Under the pieces are notes generated by a model. The model ran no database searches and was not told the origin of the DNA. It saw only the letters and a program-made list of their open reading frames with translations. A stretch of 64,000 nt of DNA, taken from positions 1 to 64,000 of the forward strand of contig JACKDN010000017.1 in assembly GCA_020633465.1 (NCBI GenBank), written 5' to 3'. Shown one piece after another: positions 31,801 through 39,605 of the stretch; position 1 is the first letter of the stretch; every line of letters begins with the position of its first letter. The position numbers and the translations under genes are program-made. Origin of the DNA: Myxococcales bacterium. GTDB lineage: Bacteria > Myxococcota_A > Bradymonadia > UBA7976 > UBA1532.

Positions 31801-33085
31801 GCAGTCGGCGGTGCAGGCGCGCCTGGCGAACCGCCTGGACTCGAACATCGAGGCCATCACGACGGCGCTGTCGGCCACCGGCATCGACTTCCAGAACCTG
31901 CTCGACCCGACCATCGCGCGGACGCCGCTGGTCGACGCGCGGGCCGACGAGGCGATGGCCCTCGGTGGCCCCTTCGTGGGCGATGACGGCTACGTCAGCC
32001 CGGTGCAGGGCGAGAGCTCGGTGATGAGCCCCTTCGGCCCGCGCGGCACCTCGCACCACGACGGCATCGACATCCCCGCCGAGGTCGGCACGCCGGTCAA
32101 CGCGGTCGCCGACGGCGAGGTCATCCACGTGCAGGACCGCGCCACCTGGGAGAGCCGGCCGGAGTTCATCACCGAGGACGGCAAGCGGGTGCGCGGGCAC
32201 GGCTGGCGGGCCGGCGTGTACGTCGAGGTGAAGCACGACGACGAGCGGGTCAGCCGCTACCTGCACCTCGACACGCTGGCGCACGGCATCGAGAAGGGCA
32301 CGCGCGTGCGGGCGGGGCAGCCCCTCGGCACGGTGGGCCGCACGGGCGTCTTGCACAGCGACACGCACCTGCACTTCGAGCTGCGCGATCCGCCCGAGAG
32401 CGAAGGCGGCCGCTGGGGCAACGCGCTCGATCCCATGGCCAAGGTGCACGCGTCCGATCCCGACTTCATCCCCGGCACGTCGCTCCTGCACCTGCGCTTC
32501 GACGAGCTCGAGCGCCTCGAGACCGACGCCGAGGCGCAGCTGGCGGCCGAGGGCGGCGCGGCGAAGGCGGCGGCCGGCGAAGGCGGCGCGGCCGCGGGGG
32601 CCACCGAGGCGGAGCGCTCGGCGTTGGCCGCCCGCATGGATCACCTGCAGGCCCTCGAGCGCATGCTGCGCGACCTGCCGCTGGTGGCGCCGGTGGACGA
32701 CTACCGCGTGTCGAGCCCCTTCGGGCGGCGCCCGGATCCGGTCACCGGCGAGTGGGCCTTCCACGAGGGCATCGACATCCCGGGCGACGAGCGCACGCCG
32801 GTGCGGGCCACCGCGCCGGGCACCGTCGTCTTCGCCGGCGAGGACGATCAGTACGGCTTCCTCGTCGAGGTCGAGCACGGCAACGGCGTGCGCACCCGCT
32901 ACGGCCACCTCTACAAGTCGCTGGTGCGGCAGGGGCAGCGCGTGCGCTACCGCGAGCGCATCGCCCTGATGGGCAGCACCGGCCGCAGCACCGGGCCGCA
33001 CCTGCACTACGAGGTCATCGTCGACGGCAAGCCGCGCGATCCGATGAACTTCATCCAGGCCGGCAAGTACATCTTCAAGCGCTGA
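28862..33085 (+). CDS. Giant TPR-M23 protein, segment 3: TPR end, membrane helix, coiled coil and two M23 peptidase domains
   Basis: One continuous frame of about 1,407 codons. TPR-like repeats run to about 31000. A Pro-rich linker (31010-31150) and a Gln/Val-rich linker lead to a basic stretch and one membrane helix at about 31375-31440 (AAGVAVVVAGLAFSGLLV). A coiled coil of about 130 residues follows, then two M23 metallopeptidase domains. The first has HDGID (about 32060) and HLH (about 32368), with an insertion between strands. The second has HEGID (about 32762) and HLH (about 33001). Both ligand sets are complete. Topology predicts cytoplasmic TPRs and periplasmic peptidases. M23 enzymes cut peptidoglycan cross-links. 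The position after tssH suggests, but does not prove, cell-wall remodelling linked to T6SS assembly. A TTG at 29051 is a possible start if this is a separate gene. Confidence 0.8.
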   Translation, partial: AARQARARLLDALPADDAGRLPLLRAQAEALEAAEALPEARAHWAALRQLAPDDAEVEARLAALLEATGQWAALVALLEERAALASEPAIAAAALARAATLTETELADEAAARRIWPRVLEHAPGHPEAVARLTAVYAETGDVEGQVGLLLSQLAHTDAPDARRAVYAQAAALVEHELASPEHALALVIRAFEETADVGAYVDELERLAERANGWSDLADAFGRVRDRLDGADAVGLDLRLARLLTDRLARPDAAIEAYRHALSIDHGCVPALEALVPLYETRGRHAELVDVLRRSLRTRRSPEGQAAVHRRVARLQTGPLADAAAATASWREVLRVHPADAEALAALAGLLRAADRPAELAEVLHGQLAAVEDAADEVELRAELAALYAGPLDDVARALELLEPALAKDDEHPGVLGALGALYVRAGRYDEAVDVFGLQARLLTEPAARRDAYLAVARIWRDHLDEPAQADPWFREVLTLDPHHDEALRAVLERAEADGRWPDVVRALSRLEAATDAPAAKAALLVRIGQIHEVHLDDAASAADYFAQALAAEPGHVEAARPLARRALKAERWSQALPLLHQVLEATPDSAVHARRDLHGQIARCAERLGDDTTALEHQRAAYALDSTHRPTLEALAELHLRAGVWDEAFKVGQALLLHHGDAMAGEARADALYRQGFVRAQQGDREAAGVLFRKALDADSTHLAARRALTESAPVPPPRSEPRSVAPAAPPPPPPVAVAPPPRARDAGRPPPLPIEDLAPVADDGVVGAPAPALPVLVQAPQVVVPTEQVEAIVERAVAAASGRAGQGPSPEALRGSLKHRVKVVRRPNRRWQRVMYGAAGVAVVVAGLAFSGLLVQSYRLQASEEERARVEHISERLAIEVQETQGRIRVLQARLKDPNASPESLAHLRKTRLPAGPLSDKLVELTVRDLEMREELSTVETMLSEAVAKKGSSVEETGALQARIAELEGRLASIKGEQSAVQARLANRLDSNIEAITTALSATGIDFQNLLDPTIARTPLVDARADEAMALGGPFVGDDGYVSPVQGESSVMSPFGPRGTSHHDGIDIPAEVGTPVNAVADGEVIHVQDRATWESRPEFITEDGKRVRGHGWRAGVYVEVKHDDERVSRYLHLDTLAHGIEKGTRVRAGQPLGTVGRTGVLHSDTHLHFELRDPPESEGGRWGNALDPMAKVHASDPDFIPGTSLLHLRFDELERLETDAEAQLAAEGGAAKAAAGEGGAAAGATEAERSALAARMDHLQALERMLRDLPLVAPVDDYRVSSPFGRRPDPVTGEWAFHEGIDIPGDERTPVRATAPGTVVFAGEDDQYGFLVEVEHGNGVRTRYGHLYKSLVRQGQRVRYRERIALMGSTGRSTGPHLHYEVIVDGKPRDPMNFIQAGKYIFKR

Positions 33086-33181
33086 TCGGCGGCCCTCGCC
33101 CCGGTGTCGCCGGAGGGGTGCAACGCGCGCGGCGTTGTGCCAGAATCGGCCCCCTCTACACCATCCCAGTGGGGGTTCACG

Positions 33182-33685
33182 ATGATCCGAGGTTGGATTC
33201 TGGCGGCCGCGTCGGTCGGCGCCATGGGCTGCGGGGCCGCGCGCGGCCCGGCGCAGGTGACCATCGTCAGCTACGGCAAGGTCGAGGGCCAGAAGGCGCT
33301 GATGAGCTGCCTGGTCAAGCAGGGCATGCCGGCCGACGAGGTGAAGCTGGCCTGCGGCGAGCCGGCCGAGGAGCTGCGCTCGTCGGCGCACGACACGTGC
33401 TGGATCTACGAGAACGTCGCCGAGCTGAGCACCGAGGGCGTCACGGGCACCGATCTCGTCGCCGTGTGCCTCGACTCGCGCTCGCGACAGGCCTACACCC
33501 GCGAGGGCAAGGACGTGACGCGGCTCGAGATCAGCCGCGTCTTCGGCCTCCGGGGCGAGCAGAAGCCGATGGCGCCGCCGCCTCCGCCGCGCCAGCCCGC
33601 CGTCACCCGGCCCCTGCCGCCGCCCCCGCCGCCCCCGCCGCCCGCCTCGATGGAGGGTACCGGCGGCGAGGACGAGGATCTCTGA
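33182..33685 (+). CDS. Small lipoprotein with proline-rich C-terminus, function unknown
   Basis: A 167-residue protein. The ATG at 33182 follows GTGGGGG and gives a lipoprotein signal with GAMGC at residue 17. The central 80 residues contain three Cys (MSCLVKQGMPADEVKLACGE, then DTCWIYEN), and the GMPADEVKLACGEP block recalls small outer-membrane assembly lipoproteins in which a short helix precedes a tight turn. That resemblance is weak. The last 50 residues are Pro-rich (PPPPPRQP, then a run of nine Pro) and end acidic. It follows the M23 segment by 96 nt on the same strand and may be co-transcribed. Confidence 0.7.
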   Translation: MIRGWILAAASVGAMGCGAARGPAQVTIVSYGKVEGQKALMSCLVKQGMPADEVKLACGEPAEELRSSAHDTCWIYENVAELSTEGVTGTDLVAVCLDSRSRQAYTREGKDVTRLEISRVFGLRGEQKPMAPPPPPRQPAVTRPLPPPPPPPPPASMEGTGGEDEDL

Positions 33686-33730
33686 TCGAGGCGGACGGAC
33701 GGCTGGGCGGCGCCGGCCGCCCGGCCGCGC

Positions 33731-35440
33731 TCAGCCCTTCAGGGCGGCCACCGCCACGCCCGGGACGGCCAGCCAGCTCGGGTTGGCCTCGAAGTCCGTC
33801 AGCTTGCGGCCCAGCTCGGCCAGGTTTCCGTGGTCGTGGAACCACGGCGGCGTCGGCTTGATGCGGAAGGGCGCCTTGACCACCGACTTCTGCGGGTGGT
33901 CGAACAGGTAGGTGTTGTGCACCGACCCGCGGCCCGACCGGATGTCCTCCAGCGGGTGGCCGGGGAAGGCCCCCCAGGTCGTCACCACCAGCCCGTACAC
34001 CAGGCCCGCCCACACGTTGACGCCGATGCCGCCGTAGCGCAGGTCGGCGATGGCGCGGTCGACGGCCTTCGCGTGCTCCCGCTGCGTCACCGGGTGCACC
34101 AGCATCATGCAGGACAGCGTGCCCCACACGGTGTCGTTGCAGAAGGGCACCGCCTGCGACAGGAAGTCGGCGGCGTCACCGCCGTCGATGTCGACCACGG
34201 CCAGCACGCCGCAGAAGGCCTCGTTGGTCAGCGCGTACTCACCGGCCTCGGCGGGCACGTCCGGGATCAGCGTCCAGGGCACCACGTCCTCGGCCCGCGG
34301 CCCCAGCGCCTCGGCGTGCGGGTAGTGCTCGAGGAAGCCCTCGTACCGCTTCTGCGCGCCCGGGTAGTACGCCTTGCGCGCGCGCGCCTTCGACAGCTGC
34401 GCGCGCAGCGCCGCCAGGAAGCGATCGCGCAGCGACCACTGTCGCGGCAGCACCAGCACCTTGGCGGCGTTGCAGTTGAAGCTGCCGTTGTGCACCACCA
34501 TCGACGCCGCGTGCCGCGCCTGGAACTCGATGTCGGCGTCCGACCAGGGCCCGGGCACCACGATCAGCGGCGTCACCGCCCCCAGCTCGCTGGTGATCGG
34601 CTTGTCCAGCGCCGGCTCGCCCTTGGCCTTGCGCCGCGCCTGCTCCTTCGGATCGCTGCCCCAGATGATCGCGTCGTGCGTCTTCTCGCTGCCGGTGATG
34701 TGGATGGTGTGCACCTTGGCGTGCTGGCACAGGTACGCGCCCTGCTCGGCCCCGCCGTACACCACCTTCAGGTAGTCCTGGTCGACCAGGCACTTGAACG
34801 CCCGCTCGATGTAGGGCCCCACGTACTCGTTGACCGGGTTCATCTTGAGGACGACCACCTCGTCCTCGACGAACAGCTTGTAGAGCACGTCCATCGGGCC
34901 GATCGACGACTGGTTGCCGGCGCCCAGCACCAACGACACCTTGCCCTCCGGCGTCCTGCCGGCCGCCTTCTCGCGGTAGATGTGGCCCTGGGTGGGCTCG
35001 GCGCCGGGCTCGATCCACACCTCGGCGGTGTAGCCCGTGAACAGGGCGCGGTCCTTCCAGTTGGCGGGGAACACCTCGGCCACCCACTGGCCGTCGGCGC
35101 GCCGCTCGAGCCCCGGCGGCTGGGGTTGGCCGCCCGCCTCGAGCGCCTCGATCAAGAGGCGCACGTTGCGCATGGTCGTCATCGGCCCGCCGAGCCACTC
35201 CTCACCCTCGCCCGCGCTGCCCGGCGCGTGCCCCTTGGCGCGCGCGGCCGCGGCGACCCAGTCGGCGGCGGCGGCCTGCAGATCCTCGGCGCAGCGCCGC
35301 AGCAACGCCAGCCGCGTGGGGATGGCCGTGGCGACCCAGCGGTCCCGCGCGGCGTACAGCCGCTCGACGGCGGCGTCGCACGCCTCGATGCTGGTCGGCG
35401 GGACGGACGGGGGGGGCTCGGGGAAGTCGGGCGACGACAT
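33731..35440 (-). CDS. Aldehyde dehydrogenase family protein
   Basis: A 569-residue NAD(P)-dependent aldehyde dehydrogenase-like protein. Recognisable blocks are the cofactor loop (LGAGNQSSIGPMDVLYKLF), HITGSEKTHDAI, the general-base glutamate in SELGAVTPLIV, the nucleophilic Cys in NGSFNCNAAKVLV, and a C-terminal NDTVWGTLSCMML block replacing the usual Gly-rich pattern. It is longer than the typical 480-500 residues and has about 70 extra N-terminal residues. The substrate cannot be inferred. It is transcribed toward the TPR-M23 locus and diverges from the alpha/beta hydrolase gene. Confidence 0.88.
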   Translation of the reverse strand: MSSPDFPEPPPSVPPTSIEACDAAVERLYAARDRWVATAIPTRLALLRRCAEDLQAAAADWVAAAARAKGHAPGSAGEGEEWLGGPMTTMRNVRLLIEALEAGGQPQPPGLERRADGQWVAEVFPANWKDRALFTGYTAEVWIEPGAEPTQGHIYREKAAGRTPEGKVSLVLGAGNQSSIGPMDVLYKLFVEDEVVVLKMNPVNEYVGPYIERAFKCLVDQDYLKVVYGGAEQGAYLCQHAKVHTIHITGSEKTHDAIIWGSDPKEQARRKAKGEPALDKPITSELGAVTPLIVVPGPWSDADIEFQARHAASMVVHNGSFNCNAAKVLVLPRQWSLRDRFLAALRAQLSKARARKAYYPGAQKRYEGFLEHYPHAEALGPRAEDVVPWTLIPDVPAEAGEYALTNEAFCGVLAVVDIDGGDAADFLSQAVPFCNDTVWGTLSCMMLVHPVTQREHAKAVDRAIADLRYGGIGVNVWAGLVYGLVVTTWGAFPGHPLEDIRSGRGSVHNTYLFDHPQKSVVKAPFRIKPTPPWFHDHGNLAELGRKLTDFEANPSWLAVPGVAVAALKG

Positions 35441-35562
35441 GGGGGCTCCCTGGGTGGTGGTTCACCGTGTCGATACCGGAATCCGACGCCCGCCGCCAGG
35501 GGCGGCGCGCGCCCGCCCGGTCGGGGGTGGACATCGGCGGGCGCTTGGCGCTTGATGGCGCC

Positions 35563-36624
35563 GTGCGCGCCCTCGTCTGCCTCTCGCTCGTGTTGTCCGG
35601 CCTCGGCTGCAGCCGCTGGCTGTATCCCGTCACCGAGCGGGCGGCGAGCGTCTCGGTGCTGCCGACGGGCGATGGCTGGCACATCGCGCTGCACCGCTTC
35701 CCGCCCGCGTCCGGCGCTACGCCACGGCACCTGCCGGTGGTCGTCTGCCACGGTGTCACCAGCAACCGGCGCAACTGGGATCTGACCGATCGCCTGAGCT
35801 TCCCCGCCCACCTCGCCCGCGCGGGCTTCGACGTCTACGTCCTCGAGCTGCGGGGCAGCGGGGTCGCCGGCCGCGGGCCGCTCTTCGGCGGGCCGCCGCC
35901 CCAGTACACCCTGGACGATTACGCGACGGTCGACGTGCCGGTCGCCATCGAGGCCGTGCGCGCCCGCACGGGGGCCCCCGCGGTCCACTGGGTGGGCCAC
36001 AGCATGGGCGGCATCGTCATGTACGTGTATCTGCAGCGGATCGGGGGCGACGCCGTCCGCTCGGTGACCGCCGTGGGCTCACCGCCCTACGTCCTGCTGC
36101 AGAGCCGCACCCTGGCCGAGGCGGTCGATCTGCTGCCCGTCGCCGGGTTCTTCTTCGACACCCTGCCCGTCGGCCTGCTGAGCGAGGCCGCCGCCCCGGT
36201 GGCGTGGCCGTCTCGGCTGCCCGAGCAGCACCTGCTGTGGAACGACGCCAACATGGAGCCCGCCACGGCGCGCGCGCTGGCCGCGCACGGCACGCACGGC
36301 ATCTCGGTGGGGGTGATGGAGCAGATGGCGGCCAGCCGCGACGGCCACCTGCGCTCGGCCGACGGCGCGATCGACTACACCGCCGGCCTGGCGGGGGTGC
36401 GCACGCCCATCTTCTTCGTCGCGGGCAGCGTCGATCACCTCGCGCCGCCCGCGACCTTGATCGAGGGCTACCGGCGGCTGGGCGCGGCCGACAAGCGCGT
36501 CGAGATCGTGGGCCGCGCCAACGGGTACCGGGACGACTACGGCCACATCGATCTGGTGATGGGGCGCCACGCGCCCGACGAGGTGTACCCGCTGCTGGCC
36601 GAGTGGATCCTGCGCCATGACTGA
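35563..36624 (+). CDS. Alpha/beta hydrolase (lipoprotein), active-site residues intact
   Basis: An alpha/beta hydrolase of about 353 residues. The nucleophile elbow is GHSMGG, the acid is in VAGSVDHLAPP and the histidine in DYGHIDLVMG, so a full Ser-Asp-His triad is present. The oxyanion region is VVVCHGVTSNRRNW. The N-terminus carries a hydrophobic segment ending SGLGC, suggesting lipidation and an envelope location. The start is uncertain: GTG at 35563 gives a compact signal, while GTGs at 35527 and 35467 are in frame. It overlaps the next hydrolase-like gene by 8 nt. Esterase or lipase activity is likely; the substrate is unknown. Confidence 0.82.
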   Translation: MRALVCLSLVLSGLGCSRWLYPVTERAASVSVLPTGDGWHIALHRFPPASGATPRHLPVVVCHGVTSNRRNWDLTDRLSFPAHLARAGFDVYVLELRGSGVAGRGPLFGGPPPQYTLDDYATVDVPVAIEAVRARTGAPAVHWVGHSMGGIVMYVYLQRIGGDAVRSVTAVGSPPYVLLQSRTLAEAVDLLPVAGFFFDTLPVGLLSEAAAPVAWPSRLPEQHLLWNDANMEPATARALAAHGTHGISVGVMEQMAASRDGHLRSADGAIDYTAGLAGVRTPIFFVAGSVDHLAPPATLIEGYRRLGAADKRVEIVGRANGYRDDYGHIDLVMGRHAPDEVYPLLAEWILRHD

Positions 36625-37558
36625 GGCGGGGCGGGGCAGGGGGCCCCCGCGCCGCGCGGCGCTGGTCGGCTTGGGGGCGGCGCTGGCGGGCTGCGCGGGG
36701 GGGCGACCGCGGCCGGCTGCGCGCTCGAGGCAGGCGTGGGGGCCGCCGGACGCGCCCACGACGGTGGCGCTGGTGCCCACGCTGGGCTTCGGCCCCACCG
36801 TCTTCGACCTGCCCGGCGTCGGGGGCCTGGCGCCGGCGCTCGCGCGCGCCGGCCATCGCGTGCACGCGCTGCCGGGGGACGACGAGGCGGGGCTGGTCGA
36901 GCGCCTGCGCGGCCTGCGGGACGGGGGGCGTCGTCTCGTGGGGATCGGTCACGGCTGGGGCGGGGCGCAGATCCTGCGCGCGCTCGCCGCCGGGGCGGCC
37001 CTCGACGCCCTCGTCCTGATCGGCGCGCCCCTGGCCTTCGGGGGCGAGCAGCGCGCGGTGCAGGCGCTCTGGGCGCGGCGCCCGGCGCGTTGGGGGGATC
37101 TGCCCGCCCCGCTCGCGCGGCGCCTGCTGACCGTCGGCCTGCCCGAGCGGGTCCGACGGCCGCTGCTGGATCACGCGACCGCCCCGCTGGCCCCGATCCT
37201 CGATCGGTGGCAGCGCCGCGCCGCGGGCCGGGTGGTGCCCGCGCCCGACGCCGAGCTCGACATCCTCGCGCGCTTCGCCGGCCCGACCCTGTGCGTCAGC
37301 AGCCCGACCGACGCCCTCTTCCCGCCGCACGTGTGCGATCCCGCGGCCTTCGGGCCGCCGCTCCCCCGGGTCGAGCACCGGCTCGTGGCGCCCGTCGACG
37401 GCGTCGCGCTGCGGTACGGGCACCTCGATCTCGTCGCTCACCCCGCCGCCCGCTCGACCCTCGATCCGATCTTCGAGGCCTGGCTGGCCGAACACCGCGC
37501 GCCGTCGGGCGCGCCGCAGGCTGGGCTTTTATTGGAATCGGAACCCGTCAGACGTTAG
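36617..37558 (+). CDS. Alpha/beta hydrolase-fold protein lacking the serine nucleophile
   Basis: A 313-residue protein overlapping the preceding hydrolase gene. It has an Arg-rich N-terminus and a hydrophobic segment ending LAGC, so it may be an exported lipoprotein. The alpha/beta-fold landmarks remain (LVPTLGFGPTVFDLPGVGG, acid loop SSPTDALFPPH, RYGHLDLV for His), but the elbow reads GIGHGWGG, with Gly in place of the nucleophilic Ser. It is therefore probably non-catalytic and may partner with the intact upstream enzyme. The pairing by an 8-nt overlap supports co-expression. Confidence 0.75.
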   Translation: MTEAGRGRGPPRRAALVGLGAALAGCAGGRPRPAARSRQAWGPPDAPTTVALVPTLGFGPTVFDLPGVGGLAPALARAGHRVHALPGDDEAGLVERLRGLRDGGRRLVGIGHGWGGAQILRALAAGAALDALVLIGAPLAFGGEQRAVQALWARRPARWGDLPAPLARRLLTVGLPERVRRPLLDHATAPLAPILDRWQRRAAGRVVPAPDAELDILARFAGPTLCVSSPTDALFPPHVCDPAAFGPPLPRVEHRLVAPVDGVALRYGHLDLVAHPAARSTLDPIFEAWLAEHRAPSGAPQAGLLLESEPVRR

Positions 37559-37595
37559 CGTGAGGCCTGCGCTCGGCGCAGCACCGGGGGGTGGC

Positions 37596-38774
37596 GTGGG
37601 GGACGAGACGTTGATCAGCCTGCACCCGGATCGGTACCGCGAGTACCCGATCCTCTACGTCGACGACGATCCGACCAGCCTCGAGCTGTTCGCCCGCTCG
37701 TTCGACGGTGTCTTCGCCGTGCAGCGCGCCGGCTCGGCCGAGGAGGCCCTGGCCCTGCTCGACCTCGGCAACATCGCCATCGTCGTCACCGACCAGCGCA
37801 TGCCCGGCATCTCGGGCGTCGAGCTGTGCGAGATCATCAGCGAGCGCCACCCGACGGTCCTGCGGGCCGTCCTCACCGCCCACGGCGACAAGCAGACCGC
37901 CGTCGACGCGATCAACCGCGGCCGCGTCCACCGCTTCGTCGACAAGCCCTGGAACTGGACCGACATCCAGCCGATCCTCAGCGATCTGGTGGTGCGCGCC
38001 CACCTCGACCAGACGGTGCGCACCCTGCGCCGCGCCATGCTCGAGCGCGAGCGCGAGGTGGCGCTGGCCCACACCCGGGCGCTCATCCTGCACGATCTGT
38101 CGAACATGACCGTGCCGCTGTCGGCGGGCATCGACGTGCTGCGCGAGCGCGCGGTCGAGCTGGCCGGCAGCTGCGAGGCCGAGGCCTGGCGCGGGCTGAT
38201 GGACGAGATCGAGGTGCTCGACGAGGCGATCGGCCACCTGGTCGAGATTCACCAGAAGGGGCGGCGCGTCGCGCCCTCCGGTCGGTCGGCGACGCCGGAC
38301 ACGGGCGTCGCCGAGGTGGCGCGCCTGGTGTGCGAGGTGTTGGGGCGCGAGCAGCGGGCGGCGCGGGTCGAGAGCCGCTGCCCGCGCGATCTGCGCGTGC
38401 ACACCGACCGCGTGTCGCTGGCCCGCATCCTGATGAACCTGGTGCGCAACGCCTGCAACGCCATCCACGACGCCGGTCACCGCGACGGCCTGGTGGTGGT
38501 GCGGGCCGCGCCGGCGGGGCCGGGCCGCGTCGACATCTTCGTCGACGACAACGGGCCGGGCATCCCGGCGGCCATCCGCGACCGCATCTTCGACCTGCGG
38601 TTCTCGGGCCGCGCCTCGGCCGGGCAGGGGCTCGGCCTGTACATCGCGCGCCTGCTGGCCGAGTCCGAGGGGGGCAGCCTCGAGCTGGTGCCCTCCGCGG
38701 GGCCCGGCGCCAGCTTCCGACTGCGCCTGCCCAGCGCCATGGCCGTTCGGCTGCGCAGCCTGACCACCGGCTGA
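37596..38774 (+). CDS. Receiver domain-histidine kinase hybrid
   Basis: A protein of about 392 residues. The N-terminal REC domain (ILYVDDDPTSLELF, phospho-acceptor Asp66 in VVTDQRMPG, conserved Lys in FVDKPWNW) is followed by a signalling helix, a short histidine-phosphotransfer region with H166 in LHDLSN, and a HATPase domain (NLVRNACNAI, DDNGPGIP, GQGLGLYIAR). There is no sensor domain or membrane helix, so it is cytoplasmic and probably receives phosphate from another kinase. The GTG at 37596, after a GGGGGG ribosome-like stretch, is favoured; a GTG at 37560 is possible. The partner is not identifiable here. Confidence 0.88.
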   Translation: MGDETLISLHPDRYREYPILYVDDDPTSLELFARSFDGVFAVQRAGSAEEALALLDLGNIAIVVTDQRMPGISGVELCEIISERHPTVLRAVLTAHGDKQTAVDAINRGRVHRFVDKPWNWTDIQPILSDLVVRAHLDQTVRTLRRAMLEREREVALAHTRALILHDLSNMTVPLSAGIDVLRERAVELAGSCEAEAWRGLMDEIEVLDEAIGHLVEIHQKGRRVAPSGRSATPDTGVAEVARLVCEVLGREQRAARVESRCPRDLRVHTDRVSLARILMNLVRNACNAIHDAGHRDGLVVVRAAPAGPGRVDIFVDDNGPGIPAAIRDRIFDLRFSGRASAGQGLGLYIARLLAESEGGSLELVPSAGPGASFRLRLPSAMAVRLRSLTTG

Positions 38775-38810
38775 GCCCACCCGCTCCTTCCGCGCGGAGG
38801 TACCCCCATC

Positions 38811-39605
38811 GTGTTCGCGTGGTGGCGACGACGCCGTCGCCGGCGCCTGCTCGGCGCGCCGCCCCCGGAAGCCTGGCCGGCCATCCTCGAACGCGACGTG
38901 GCCGCCTGGCGCGGCCTCGACGACGACGAGCGGCGCCGGCTGTTCGACATCACCCGCGTGCTGGTGGCCGAGAAGTCGTGGGAGGGCTGCGGGGGCCTCG
39001 CGCTGACCGAGGCGATGACGGTGGCCCTCGCGGCGCAAGCCGGGCTGCTGCTGTTGAACCTGCGCCACGACTACTACGCCAACGTCGACAGCGTCCTGGT
39101 CTACCCCGACACCTACGTGCTGCCCGGGGGGCCGCCCGGCCTCGACGGCGAGCCGCGCGATCGGCGGCCGGTGCTGGGCACCGCGCACCACGGCGGGCCG
39201 GTCGTGCTCAGCTGGCGCAGCGCGCTGCACGGCGGGCGCGACGCGCGCGACGGCCGCAACCTGGTCTTCCACGAGTTCGCCCACAAGCTCGACATGGCCG
39301 ACGGCCTGATCGACGGCACGCCGCCCCTGGTCGGGCGCGCGCAGCTGGCCGACTGGGTGAGGGTGATGACCCGCGAGTACACCGATCTGCGGCGTCGCGC
39401 CGCGCGCGGGCGCTCGAGCTTCCTCGACCACTACGGCGCGACCAACGTGGCCGAGTTCTTCGCGGTGGCCACCGAACACTTCTTCGAGCAGCCGCGGCAG
39501 ATGCTGCGGCGGCATCCCGCGCTCTACGGTGTGCTGCGGGGCTACTACCAGCAGGATCCCGCCGCGCGACCGGCCGGGGCGAGACGGTCGGGGGACGCAC
39601 GATGA
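38811..39605 (+). CDS. mtfA: MtfA-family zinc-dependent peptidase
   Basis: A 264-residue protein, essentially the length of E. coli MtfA (265). The zinc-binding motif HEFAH is in LVFHEFAHKLDMADG, and the downstream NVAEFFAVATEHFFE supplies the third ligand helix. The N-terminus is strongly basic (WWRRRRRRR). In E. coli MtfA binds the Mlc repressor and has aminopeptidase activity; whether this pathway exists here is unknown. The GTG at 38811 has GGAGG about 9 nt upstream. Its stop overlaps the GGT start by 4 nt (ATGA). Confidence 0.9.
   Translation: MFAWWRRRRRRRLLGAPPPEAWPAILERDVAAWRGLDDDERRRLFDITRVLVAEKSWEGCGGLALTEAMTVALAAQAGLLLLNLRHDYYANVDSVLVYPDTYVLPGGPPGLDGEPRDRRPVLGTAHHGGPVVLSWRSALHGGRDARDGRNLVFHEFAHKLDMADGLIDGTPPLVGRAQLADWVRVMTREYTDLRRRAARGRSSFLDHYGATNVAEFFAVATEHFFEQPRQMLRRHPALYGVLRGYYQQDPAARPAGARRSGDAR

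Noticed and set aside
28661..33391. 1,576-codon minus-strand open frame opposite the TPR-M23 segment
   Set aside because: It is a shadow of the plus-strand TPR and M23 sequence and lacks any recognisable domain.
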